Source: Tsukamurella sp. PLM1
GTDB taxonomy: Bacteria; Actinomycetota; Actinomycetes; Mycobacteriales; Mycobacteriaceae
Direction: 5' to 3'
Assembly: GCF_023168325.1 (NCBI RefSeq)
Contig: NZ_AP025688.1
Coordinates: 3,286,001 to 3,350,000, forward strand
Length of the DNA stretch: 64,000 bases
Part shown: in pieces, positions 57,465 through 64,000 of the stretch
Numbering within the stretch: the first letter of the stretch is position 1
Layout: each line of letters begins with the position of its first letter
The notes under the pieces: generated by a model
What the model was told of the DNA's origin: nothing
The model's input: only the letters and a program-made list of their open reading frames with translations
Database searches by the model: none
Position numbers and translations under genes: made by a program

Positions 57465-57470
57465 TAGGCT
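57465..57470 (+). promoter_or_regulatory. Leaderless -10 box of sseA
   Basis: TAGGCT, then seven bases, then the GTG start at 57478 with no Shine-Dalgarno. It suggests sseA keeps its own promoter despite the upstream insertion. Confidence 0.5.
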
Positions 57471-57477
57471 GGCGGAC

Positions 57478-58370
57478 GTGGCTATCGAGACCGATCCGAG
57501 CGCGGAACTGCAGGACTACGCACACCCCGAGCGCCTCGTCACCGCGGACTGGCTGAGCGGGCACCTCGGTGTCCCCGGCCTCAAGGTGATCGAGTCCGAC
57601 GAGGACGTGCTCCTCTACGACATCGGGCACATCCCGACCGCGCAGAAGGTGGATTGGCACCTGCACCTCAACGACCCGGTGACGCGCGACTACATCACCG
57701 GCGAGCAGTTCGCGGAGCTCATGCGCGCCAAGGGGATCAGCCGCGACGACACCGTGGTGATCTACGGCGACAAGTCGAACTGGTGGGCCGCCTACGCATT
57801 GTGGGTGTTCACCCTCTTCGGGCACCCTGACGTTCGCCTCCTCGACGGCGGCCGCGACAAGTGGATCAGCGACGCCCGCGACGTCTCGCTGGAGCAGCCG
57901 GACTACCCCCGCAGCGACTACCCCGTCGTCGAACGCGACGACACGGTGATCCGGGCGTTCGCGGATCAGGTCCGCGCCGACATCGGCGCACGTGCCCTGG
58001 TCGACGTGCGCTCGCCGCAGGAGTACACCGGCGAGCGCACGCACATGCCCGACTACCCGGAGGAGGGCGCCCTGCGCGGCGGCCACATCCCCACCGCGGT
58101 GTCGATCCCGTGGGCGAAGGCGGCCCGCGCCGACGGCCGGTTCCTCCCGCACGCCGAACTCACGCAGGTGTACGCGGACCTCGATCCCGCGGCCCCCGTC
58201 ACCGCGTACTGCCGGATCGGCGAGCGGTCGAGCCACACGTGGTTCGTGCTCACCCACCTGCTCGGTTTCGCGGACGTCAAGAACTACGACGGTTCCTGGA
58301 CGGAGTGGGGAACACAGTGCGCGCGCCGATCGCGCGGGGCGAGGAGCCCGGCGCCGCGCCGGGCGCATGA
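57478..58370 (+). CDS. sseA: Thiosulfate sulfurtransferase SseA (two rhodanese domains), frame break near the end
   Basis: [60 protein letters not shown] starts the inactive first rhodanese domain. The second holds the active-site Cys in [25 protein letters not shown]-run at 58307-58310 breaks the frame; one added base gives [22 protein letters not shown] and a stop at 58370. About 297 residues. Moves sulfane sulfur to thiophilic acceptors. Partnered with the SufE-like gene that overlaps its stop (ATGA). Confidence 0.92.
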
Positions 58371-58802
58371 GCGCCGGGACGCCGGGGCCCGGCTCGACGC
58401 CCGCTCCGCTGCAGGAGATCATCGACGATTTCGCCGCGCTGGGCGAGCAGGACCGGCTCGAACTGCTGCTCGAGTTCTCTCGCGAGTTGCCCGACCTCCC
58501 CGCACCTGACGGATGCGGCGATGGAACCGGTCCCGGAGTGCCAGTCGCCGCTGTTCCTCGACGTGGACGCCGCCGATCGCGCCGCGGTCCGCCTGTACTT
58601 CAGCGCACCGCCCGAGGCGCCGACCACCCGCGGCTTCGCGTCGATCCTCGCGCAGGGCCTCGACGGGCAGTCCGCCGACGCCATCGCGGCGGTCCCGGAC
58701 GACTTCCACCACGCGCTGGGGCTGGACACCGTGGTCAGCCCGCTGCGGCTGCGCGGCATGTCGGCGATGCTGGCGCGCATCAAGCGCCGGCTCGCCGCGT
58801 AG
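58367..58802 (+). CDS. SufE-family protein (Rv3284-like), one frame break
   Basis: [45 protein letters not shown], then a C-run at 58498-58501. The reading resumes as [104 protein letters not shown] holds the conserved sulfur-accepting Cys. Two missing C (giving LPPHL) or one surplus C would explain the break. About 145 residues. Accepts persulfide sulfur for Fe-S assembly, probably from the adjacent rhodanese or a cysteine desulfurase. Confidence 0.88.
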
Positions 58803-58823
58803 GACCGCCCGCCGGGGCCGGCC

Positions 58824-60287
58824 ATGCAATTCACCGAGATCGACGCCTACCCGCTGCGCCCGGGTGAGCTGCGCAACTGGTTCCCCACCACGGGCCCCGC
58901 GGCGCGCTGGCGCGACGACCCCCGCAACACCTCCCACGTGCACGAGGCGCACCTGCGGGGCGCGCAGGCGATCCTCCGGCGCCGGCACATCGACGGTGGC
59001 CGCGAATCCTGGCTGGGCCTCGGGATCGAGTTCGACGAGCCGCTGTCCATCCCCGGGCTGCGCACCGCGCTGCGGGCGTGGATCGACCGGCACGAGGTCC
59101 TGCGCACCCACGTCTTCCTGGACGAGCAGGACGCGCCGCGCCGCCGGAGCGCACAGCCGGCCACCGTCGACCTGAGGGTCAAGACGGTCGGCACCTACCG
59201 CTCCACCGGCCCGCTCGCCGAGCAGCTGCTGGGCGAGTTCGACCGGTCCACGGCCCCGCTGACCTGGCCCGCGTACATGTTCTCGACGGTGGCGCGGGAG
59301 GACTCGTTCACGCTGTTCTTCGCCGCCGACCACTCCCTGCTGGACGGCTACTCGCTGATCCTGAGCCCCTACGAGCTGCGCGAGGCGTACCGCGAGGCGG
59401 TGCACGGCGACCCGGTGCGGCTGATTCCCACCGGCAGCTACGTGGACTACTCGGACACCGACCGCCAGGTCGCCGACCGGGCCGGCGCGGACCACCCGGC
59501 CGTCCGCATGTGGGACGAGTACCTCAGCGAGACCGGGTTCCGGCCCGACCCGTTCCCCATGCCGCTGCTGCCGCTCAGCGCGAAGGTGCTCGCCGACGAG
59601 ACCCGGGCGGCGCTCAGCCGCGACCCCGACGGGGTGCCCCGGCTGCCGCAGGGCGCGCTCAACTTCCACCTCCTCGACGACGAGCGGGCGAACAACTTCG
59701 CGCGGGTGTGCTCCGAGTCCGGTGCGTCGCTGGTCACTGGGGTCCTGGCGTGCATGGCGAAGATCAACACCGACCTGGGCTTCGGGCCGGTGTTCCGGTG
59801 CGCCGTGACGCGGCACACGCGCGACGCGGAGCAGTGGATCGCCGCGCTGGGCTGGTTCGTCGGCATCGCCCCGTTCCGGTTGGACACGACGGGGTCGCCG
59901 AGCTTCGGCGAGCTCGCCCAACGCGCGCAGGCCGAGTGGAAGCGCTCGAAGGTGGGCAGCACGCTGCCGTACCTGCGGATCGCGCAGGTCCTGGCCGCGG
60001 AGCCCGGGCACTCGCAGGCGCCCCCGCCGAGATTCGTGGTCTCGTTCATGGACACCCGGTCCGCGCCCGGCTCCGACGTCAACGACGCGGGCGGCGCCGG
60101 CGCGCTGCGGTCGCGGGACTACTCGATCGAGGACGTGTACCTCTGGATGTTGCGCACCCCGTCCGGGCTGCACGTCGCGGCGCGGTTTCCGGGCTTCGAC
60201 ACCGCACGCCGGAGTGTGACGCTGTACCTCGGCGCGCTACGTTCGATGGTGACCGAAATCGGCGATGCAACAGTTACTCGGGGGTAA
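58824..60287 (+). CDS. PapA-like acyltransferase, cluster member 5
   Basis: 487 residues, [23 protein letters not shown], closely parallel to member 1 (MEYTELADYPLTTGHVTEWIPVV). [29 protein letters not shown]; catalytic [25 protein letters not shown] with His 170, Asp 174, Tyr 189 (HX3DX14Y, full HxxxDG). C-terminal [30 protein letters not shown] and [15 protein letters not shown]. It is separated from members 1-4 by sseA and the SufE-like gene and lies 131 bp before accA3. Probably a duplicate of member 1. Confidence 0.87.
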   Translation: MQFTEIDAYPLRPGELRNWFPTTGPAARWRDDPRNTSHVHEAHLRGAQAILRRRHIDGGRESWLGLGIEFDEPLSIPGLRTALRAWIDRHEVLRTHVFLDEQDAPRRRSAQPATVDLRVKTVGTYRSTGPLAEQLLGEFDRSTAPLTWPAYMFSTVAREDSFTLFFAADHSLLDGYSLILSPYELREAYREAVHGDPVRLIPTGSYVDYSDTDRQVADRAGADHPAVRMWDEYLSETGFRPDPFPMPLLPLSAKVLADETRAALSRDPDGVPRLPQGALNFHLLDDERANNFARVCSESGASLVTGVLACMAKINTDLGFGPVFRCAVTRHTRDAEQWIAALGWFVGIAPFRLDTTGSPSFGELAQRAQAEWKRSKVGSTLPYLRIAQVLAAEPGHSQAPPPRFVVSFMDTRSAPGSDVNDAGGAGALRSRDYSIEDVYLWMLRTPSGLHVAARFPGFDTARRSVTLYLGALRSMVTEIGDATVTRG

Positions 60288-60332
60288 CCGACTCCGAGGG
60301 GGACTGTCGTACGCACCGCACCGGCCGGGGCA

Positions 60333-60338
60333 TAGACT
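60333..60338 (+). promoter_or_regulatory. Possible -10 box for accA3
   Basis: TAGACT lies in the 131-bp gap between the acyltransferase and accA3. No convincing -35 is seen; the 5' untranslated region would be about 75 nt. Confidence 0.3.
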
Positions 60339-60418
60339 CCACGCGAGTGTGTGATCCCCCGGTGGGACGACGAAGGCGGCGCGCACCCCGCAGCGCCGAG
60401 ACGAACGAGGAGATGTCA

Positions 60419-62227
60419 GTGGCAGCCCACGCGGAGAAGAAGATCGAGAAGGTGCTCATCGCCAACCGCGGCGAGATCGCGGTGCGCGTCATTCGCGCCG
60501 CACGCGATGCGGGCCTGACCAGCGTCGCCGTGTACGCCGAGCCCGACGCCGAGGCCAAGTTCGTGCGGCTCGCCGACGAGGCCTTCGCCCTGGGCGGCCA
60601 GACCTCCGCCGAGTCGTACCTCGTCTTCGACAAGATCCTGGACGCGGCGCGCAAGTCGGGTGCCGACGCGATCCACCCCGGCTACGGCTTCCTGTCCGAG
60701 AACGCCGACTTCGCGCAGGCCGTCATCGACGCGGGCCTGACGTGGATCGGCCCGTCCCCCGAGTCGATCCGCGACCTGGGCGACAAGGTGACCGCGCGGC
60801 ACATCGCCGAGCGCGCCGAGGCCCCCATGGCGCCCGGCACGAAGGATCCCGTCAAGGACGCCGACGAGGTGGTCGCGTTCGCGAAGGAGTACGGCGTGCC
60901 CGTCGCCATCAAGGCGGCGTTCGGCGGCGGCGGCCGCGGCATGAAGGTCGCGTACACCGTCGAGGAGATCCCCGAGCTGTTCGAGTCGGCCACCCGTGAG
61001 GCCGTCGCCGCCTTCGGCCGCGGCGAGTGCTTCGTTGAGCGCTACCTGGACAAGGCCCGCCACGTCGAGGCGCAGGTCATCGCCGACCAGCACGGCAACG
61101 TCGTGGTCGCCGGCACGCGCGACTGCTCGCTGCAGCGCCGCTTCCAGAAGCTGGTCGAGGAGGCGCCCGCGCCGTTCCTCACCGACGAGCAGCGCACCTC
61201 CATCCACGAGTCGGCCAAGCGGATCTGCCGCGAGGCGGGCTACTACGGCGCCGGCACCGTCGAGTTCCTGGTCGCGGCCGACGGCCTCGTCAGCTTCCTC
61301 GAGGTCAACACCCGCCTGCAGGTCGAGCACCCGGTCACCGAGGAGACCGCCGGCATCGACCTGGTCCGTCAGCAGTTCCGCATCGCCGAGGGCAAGGAGC
61401 TGACGATCACGGAGGATCCTGCTCCGCGCGGCCACAGCTTCGAGTTCCGGATCAACGGCGAGGACGCCGGCCGCGGCTTCCTGCCCGCGCCCGGCCCGAT
61501 CAGCGTCTACCGCGAGCCCACCGGCCCCGGCGTGCGCGTCGACTCCGGCGTCGACCAGGGCGACGTCATCGGCGGCCAGTTCGACTCGATGCTCGCCAAG
61601 CTCATCGTGACCGGCGCGACCCGCCAGGAGGCGCTGGAGCGCTCCCGGCGCGCGCTGGCCGAGTTCGAGGTCGAGGGCCTCGCGACGGTCATCCCGTTCC
61701 ACCGCCACATCGTCTCCAACCCGGCCTTCGTGGGCGACGAGAACGGCTTCGAGGTCTACACCAAGTGGATCGAGACCGATTGGGAGAACCCGATCGAGCC
61801 CTACACCGGTGGCCAGGCCATCGAGGAGGACGACTCCCTGCCCCGCCAGAACGTGGTCGTGGTCGTCGACGGCCGCCGCGTCGAGGTCTCCCTGCCGGGC
61901 GAGCTCTCGCTCGGCGGTGGCGGCGCGGCCGGCGGCGCAGGCGTCATCCGCCGCAAGCCCAAGCCCCGCACCCGCGACCGCGGCGCCGGCGTCGCGGCCA
62001 CGGGCGATTCCGTGACCGCGCCCATGCAGGGCACCGTCGTCAAGGTGGCCGTCGAGGACGGCCAGCAGGTCAGCGCCGGCGACCTGGTCGTGGTGCTCGA
62101 GGCCATGAAGATGGAGAACCCGGTCGCCGCGCACAAGGACGGCATCGTGACCGGCCTGGCCGTCGAGCCCGGCACCGCCGTCACCCAGGGCACCGTCCTG
62201 CTCGAGATCAAGTCGGCCGACGAGTGA
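60419..62227 (+). CDS. accA3: Acyl-CoA carboxylase biotin-carboxylase/biotin-carrier subunit AccA3
   Basis: About 602 residues from GTG 60419, chosen because GAGGAG lies six bases upstream (ATG 60413 overlaps that site). [36 protein letters not shown]-grasp [34 protein letters not shown] and [16 protein letters not shown] define the biotin carboxylase. The C-terminal carrier domain has the biotin Lys in [11 protein letters not shown]. Shared alpha subunit for several AccD partners, including AccD5. Biotinylated by BirA encoded at 44921. Confidence 0.97.
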   Translation: MAAHAEKKIEKVLIANRGEIAVRVIRAARDAGLTSVAVYAEPDAEAKFVRLADEAFALGGQTSAESYLVFDKILDAARKSGADAIHPGYGFLSENADFAQAVIDAGLTWIGPSPESIRDLGDKVTARHIAERAEAPMAPGTKDPVKDADEVVAFAKEYGVPVAIKAAFGGGGRGMKVAYTVEEIPELFESATREAVAAFGRGECFVERYLDKARHVEAQVIADQHGNVVVAGTRDCSLQRRFQKLVEEAPAPFLTDEQRTSIHESAKRICREAGYYGAGTVEFLVAADGLVSFLEVNTRLQVEHPVTEETAGIDLVRQQFRIAEGKELTITEDPAPRGHSFEFRINGEDAGRGFLPAPGPISVYREPTGPGVRVDSGVDQGDVIGGQFDSMLAKLIVTGATRQEALERSRRALAEFEVEGLATVIPFHRHIVSNPAFVGDENGFEVYTKWIETDWENPIEPYTGGQAIEEDDSLPRQNVVVVVDGRRVEVSLPGELSLGGGGAAGGAGVIRRKPKPRTRDRGAGVAATGDSVTAPMQGTVVKVAVEDGQQVSAGDLVVVLEAMKMENPVAAHKDGIVTGLAVEPGTAVTQGTVLLEIKSADE

Positions 62228-62237
62228 CCCTCCCCGC

Positions 62238-62465
62238 ATGGACCCGATCGGCCTGAACGTCGGGGCGTGGTACCTCACGGAACTGCGCCCCGACGCCTGG
62301 CTGGCCGACGAGGCCTACGCGTGGGCGGTCCGGGTGAACACGACGGGCGAGTCGATCGGCGAGGTCGTGCTGCTGCCGTCGGGAGAGGTCACCGTCGACG
62401 GACCCGACAGCGAGGGCCTGCGCACGGCGCGCGCGGCCGTGGAGCGGTTCTCCGCCACTCTGTAG
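62238..62465 (+). CDS. Small hypothetical protein (75 residues)
   Basis: MDPIGLNVGAWYLTELRPDAWLADEAYAWAVRVNTTGESIGEVVLLPSGEVTVDGPDSEGLRTARAAVERFSATL. Compact, soluble, acidic; begins 10 bp after accA3. Sequence looks coding (balanced composition, no low complexity) but I do not recognise a family. Alternative: none of the other frames here looks better. Confidence 0.6.
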   Translation: MDPIGLNVGAWYLTELRPDAWLADEAYAWAVRVNTTGESIGEVVLLPSGEVTVDGPDSEGLRTARAAVERFSATL

Positions 62466-62488
62466 CCAGACGATGCGATGATCGTCCC

Positions 62489-62921
62489 ATGGCGAGAAAG
62501 CCGGAGCCCCCGAAGGCCCCACCCAGCATCAGCGAATCGGTCAACGACCTCGTCGACTCCGTGCGGGTCGCCGCCGGCAAGGCGATGGGCAACACCGGTC
62601 GCACCGTGACCAGTGTCGGCAAGCTCAGCACGATCCCGCCGGACACCATCGAGCTCATCGCGGAGCTGCCGAAGGTGATGCTCGCGATGGCCGACATGAT
62701 CGAGCGGGCCAACAACGTGATCGACCGCGTGGAGCGGCTCACCGCCGTCGCCGACCCCGCGCTCAACACCCTCGACGCGGTGCTCCCCGCTCGTGGACGT
62801 CACCAACAAGTTGAGCGACGTGCAGCGTGGTGTGGAACGGGGCGTCGGGAAGCTGCCGGGCGTGAATCAGCTCAAGAAGGTCACGGGGATCGGCGATTCG
62901 TCCGGGCCCGCGCCCCGGTGA
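62489..62921 (+). CDS. Hypothetical helical protein, one frame break
   Basis: MARKPEPPKAPPSISESVNDLVDSVRVAAGKAMGNTGRTVTSVGKLSTIPPDTIELIAELPKVMLAMADMIERANNVIDRVERLTAVADPALNTLDAVL, then a C-run (62785-62788). The reading resumes one frame on as LVDVTNKLSDVQRGVERGVGKLPGVNQLKKVTGIGDSSGPAPR to a stop at 62921. About 143 residues, helical and possibly coiled coil, no membrane segment. Family not recognised. Reminiscent of small polyester-granule or scaffold proteins, but that is a guess. Confidence 0.6.
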
Positions 62922-62941
62922 CCGCTCCGGCCGGGTGACCG

Positions 62942-63562
62942 CTACGGCCAGGTGATCGTGCCGCCCTGGAAGGTCTGCGAGTAGCTGCCGTTCGGTGAGC
63001 GGACTTCCGGGCCGGTCGGATAGCCGTACCTGCCGGCCTCGCGCTTCTCGGAGCTCCACTTGACCAGGATCTCACCCCACACGGGCCAGGCGCCCGTGGC
63101 GGGCGACCAGTAGATGACGCCGCCCTGAAACGCGTTCATCGCGCCGGTGACGGCGTTGAACGGACCGCGGGCACGCGTCTCGTCGGTGATCGGGTAGCCG
63201 AGTGGGCCGTTCTCCCAGCGGTTCTCGCCCCACTTGGCGCGGATCGCGCCGCCGATCTGATGGGCGTTGCCGCCGTCGGCCGTCGGGTGCCAGTAGAACG
63301 AGGCCTGGTTCTTGAAGATCTGGAACTTGCCGCCCCGGCCCGCGTTGGTCTCGGGAATGGTCGGCACGCCCCAGGTGGGGGTGCCGCCGGTGGCGAAGTA
63401 GGAGACCTCGATCTGGCCCTTGACCAGGAACCGGCCGACCTGTTGGTCGGCCTTGGCCACAGCGGTGAGGGTGCCGCTGATGCCGACCGCGATCGCGGCC
63501 GCGGCGACGGCGCCGCGGAACCAGGCGCGGCGGTGACTGTTCGACGAGACGTGCGCGGTCAT
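62942..63562 (-). CDS. Secreted LGFP-repeat protein
   Basis: 206 residues. Signal peptide MTAHVSSNSHRRAWFRGAVAAAAIAVGISGTLTAVAKA. Three to four LGFP-type repeats follow (VPTIPETNAGRGGKFQIFKNQASFYWHPTADGGNAHQIGGAIRAKW, LGYPITDETRARGPFNAVTGAMNAFQGGVIYWSPATGAWPVWGEILVKW, YGYPTGPEVRSPNGSYSQTFQGGTITW). LGFP repeats occur in mycolata envelope proteins and are thought to bind the mycolyl-arabinogalactan layer. Convergent with the preceding gene. Confidence 0.88.
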   Translation of the reverse strand: MTAHVSSNSHRRAWFRGAVAAAAIAVGISGTLTAVAKADQQVGRFLVKGQIEVSYFATGGTPTWGVPTIPETNAGRGGKFQIFKNQASFYWHPTADGGNAHQIGGAIRAKWGENRWENGPLGYPITDETRARGPFNAVTGAMNAFQGGVIYWSPATGAWPVWGEILVKWSSEKREAGRYGYPTGPEVRSPNGSYSQTFQGGTITWP

Positions 63563-63864
63563 ACCTGCTCCTCAAGTTCTGATCTCCCGTTCATCATGAA
63601 TCACATCAATCACACAAACAACAACAGTCACGGGCGTGTCGGAGCCTGGGTCCGCAGCGGCGCCCGCCCCTTGCTTCGCCCCCCGATTCGTCGCCGTCCC
63701 CCCGCTGCGTCCGGCGTTCCGGGGGGACCACGACGAACCGGGGGACGGGTGGCGTTTCGGTGGGACCGCGACGAATCAGGGGCCGCACGACGAATACGAG
63801 GCGGGTGCGATGGAAGAGAGCCGCGGGCCCGGAACATGTCGGTGGGGTGCGCCATGATGGACCC
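63563..63864. other. Intergenic region with a family A repeat
   Basis: About 300 bp between the LGFP gene and the helicase. The first 80 bp (AATCACATCAATCACACAAAC) is AT-richer and probably contains the LGFP gene promoter. The rest is the family A repeat. No gene is supported. Confidence 0.5.
63680..63785. repeat. Family A palindromic intergenic repeat, copy 2
   Basis: CCCCCGATTCGTCGCCGTCCCCC (start about 63680) is inverted against GGGGGGACCACGACGAACC (about 63721) and GACGAATCAGGGGCC (about 63770-63784). The word TGGCGTTTCGG is shared with copy 1 near 1272-1282. The copies lie about 62 kb apart and are diverged from each other. Confidence 0.65.
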
Positions 63865-64000
63865 ATGCCGGACGCCCTCCGGGCGTTCACGCCCGCCACC
63901 GCCGAATGGTTCCGCGAGTCCTTCGCCGCGCCCACCGCGGCGCAGGCCGGTGCCTGGCGGTCCATCGCACAGGGGAACAACACACTGGTCGTGGCGCCCA
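63865..64000 (+). CDS. lhr: Lhr-type ATP-dependent helicase, N-terminus only
   Basis: MPDALRAFTPATAEWFRESFAAPTAAQAGAWRSIAQGNNTLVVAP, 45 codons to the window edge. The pattern FTPATxxWFRxxFxxPTxAQxxAWxxIAxGxNTLVVAP is the Q-motif plus start of Walker A in Lhr superfamily 2 helicases. The remainder is outside the window. DNA-repair helicase in mycobacteria. Confidence 0.8.
   Translation, partial: MPDALRAFTPATAEWFRESFAAPTAAQAGAWRSIAQGNNTLVVAP

Noticed and set aside
48623-60287. Non-ribosomal peptide synthetase cluster, because condensation-type folds are present
   Set aside because: No adenylation, thiolation or thioesterase domains. All proteins are stand-alone, and the HX3DX14Y spacing fits PapA acyltransferases.

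Overview
The window is high-GC (roughly 70% by eye) DNA from a mycolic-acid actinobacterium (order Mycobacteriales). Marker genes are MtrA/MtrB/LpqB, the AccD5-AccE5-AccA3 acyl-CoA carboxylase, SigE-RseA-HtrA-TatB, a DesA3-type desaturase with its flavin/2Fe-2S reductase, FadE25, RmlD-WbbL-ManB and an LGFP-repeat protein. Gene order follows Mycobacterium tuberculosis in blocks, but the genome is not a Mycobacterium. Tsukamurella or a close relative is my guess, not a demonstrated identification.

Layout. 0-5 kb: two DesA3-like desaturases, the partner reductase and palindromic operators. 5-8.7 kb: DUF6912 protein, a WS/DGAT acyltransferase, an Rv3235-like protein, a PlsC acyltransferase and a membrane protein. 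8.8-19 kb: secA1, hpf, an inserted VapBC-type toxin-antitoxin pair, comF, lpqB-mtrB-mtrA and divergent tmk. 19-27.7 kb: lytic transglycosylase, mrp, a repeat-rich interval with a nuclease-like gene, then tatB, htrA, rseA, sigE and an O-methyltransferase (the Rv1220c-Rv1230c block). 27.7-31 kb: an accessory AAA/DUF4143 ATPase preceded by four 23-bp iterons, an aminoglycoside-phosphotransferase-like kinase and an SGNH hydrolase. 31-48.4 kb: the Rv3264c-Rv3282 block (manB, wbbL, rmlD, LCP ligase, TIGR03089 protein, lipoprotein, fadE25, a second nuclease-like gene, purE, purK, GtrA protein, a two-component pair, PH-domain protein, birA, accD5, accE5, maf). 48.4-60.3 kb: a large insertion of condensation/PapA-fold acyltransferases with an SGNH hydrolase and an MFS exporter, wrapped around sseA and a SufE-like gene. 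60.4-64 kb: accA3, small proteins, an LGFP secreted protein and the start of an Lhr-type helicase.

The most interesting system is the 48.6-60.3 kb cluster. It has five acyltransferases with an intact HxxxD motif (four show the full HX3DX14Y spacing of mycobacterial PapA enzymes) plus one degenerate member with no motif. All lie on one strand with start/stop overlaps or short gaps, inside the locus for the carboxylase that makes malonyl/methylmalonyl-CoA. It looks like a pathway that repeatedly acylates, trims and exports a glycolipid or other polyol lipid. No polyketide synthase or adenylation domain is present here.

Two genome-wide signals stand out. The decamer GGCACCGTCG (either strand) occurs at least 31 times where base composition predicts about one. 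Palindromic intergenic repeats fall into three families, two of which bracket paralogous genes with a winged-helix plus Vsr/DUF559-like nuclease architecture.

About 26 one- or two-base frame breaks interrupt otherwise conserved genes, nearly all in short G or C runs and including essential ones (accD5, tmk, birA). I read them as sequence errors, and I give restored gene extents where the continuation in the next frame is clear.
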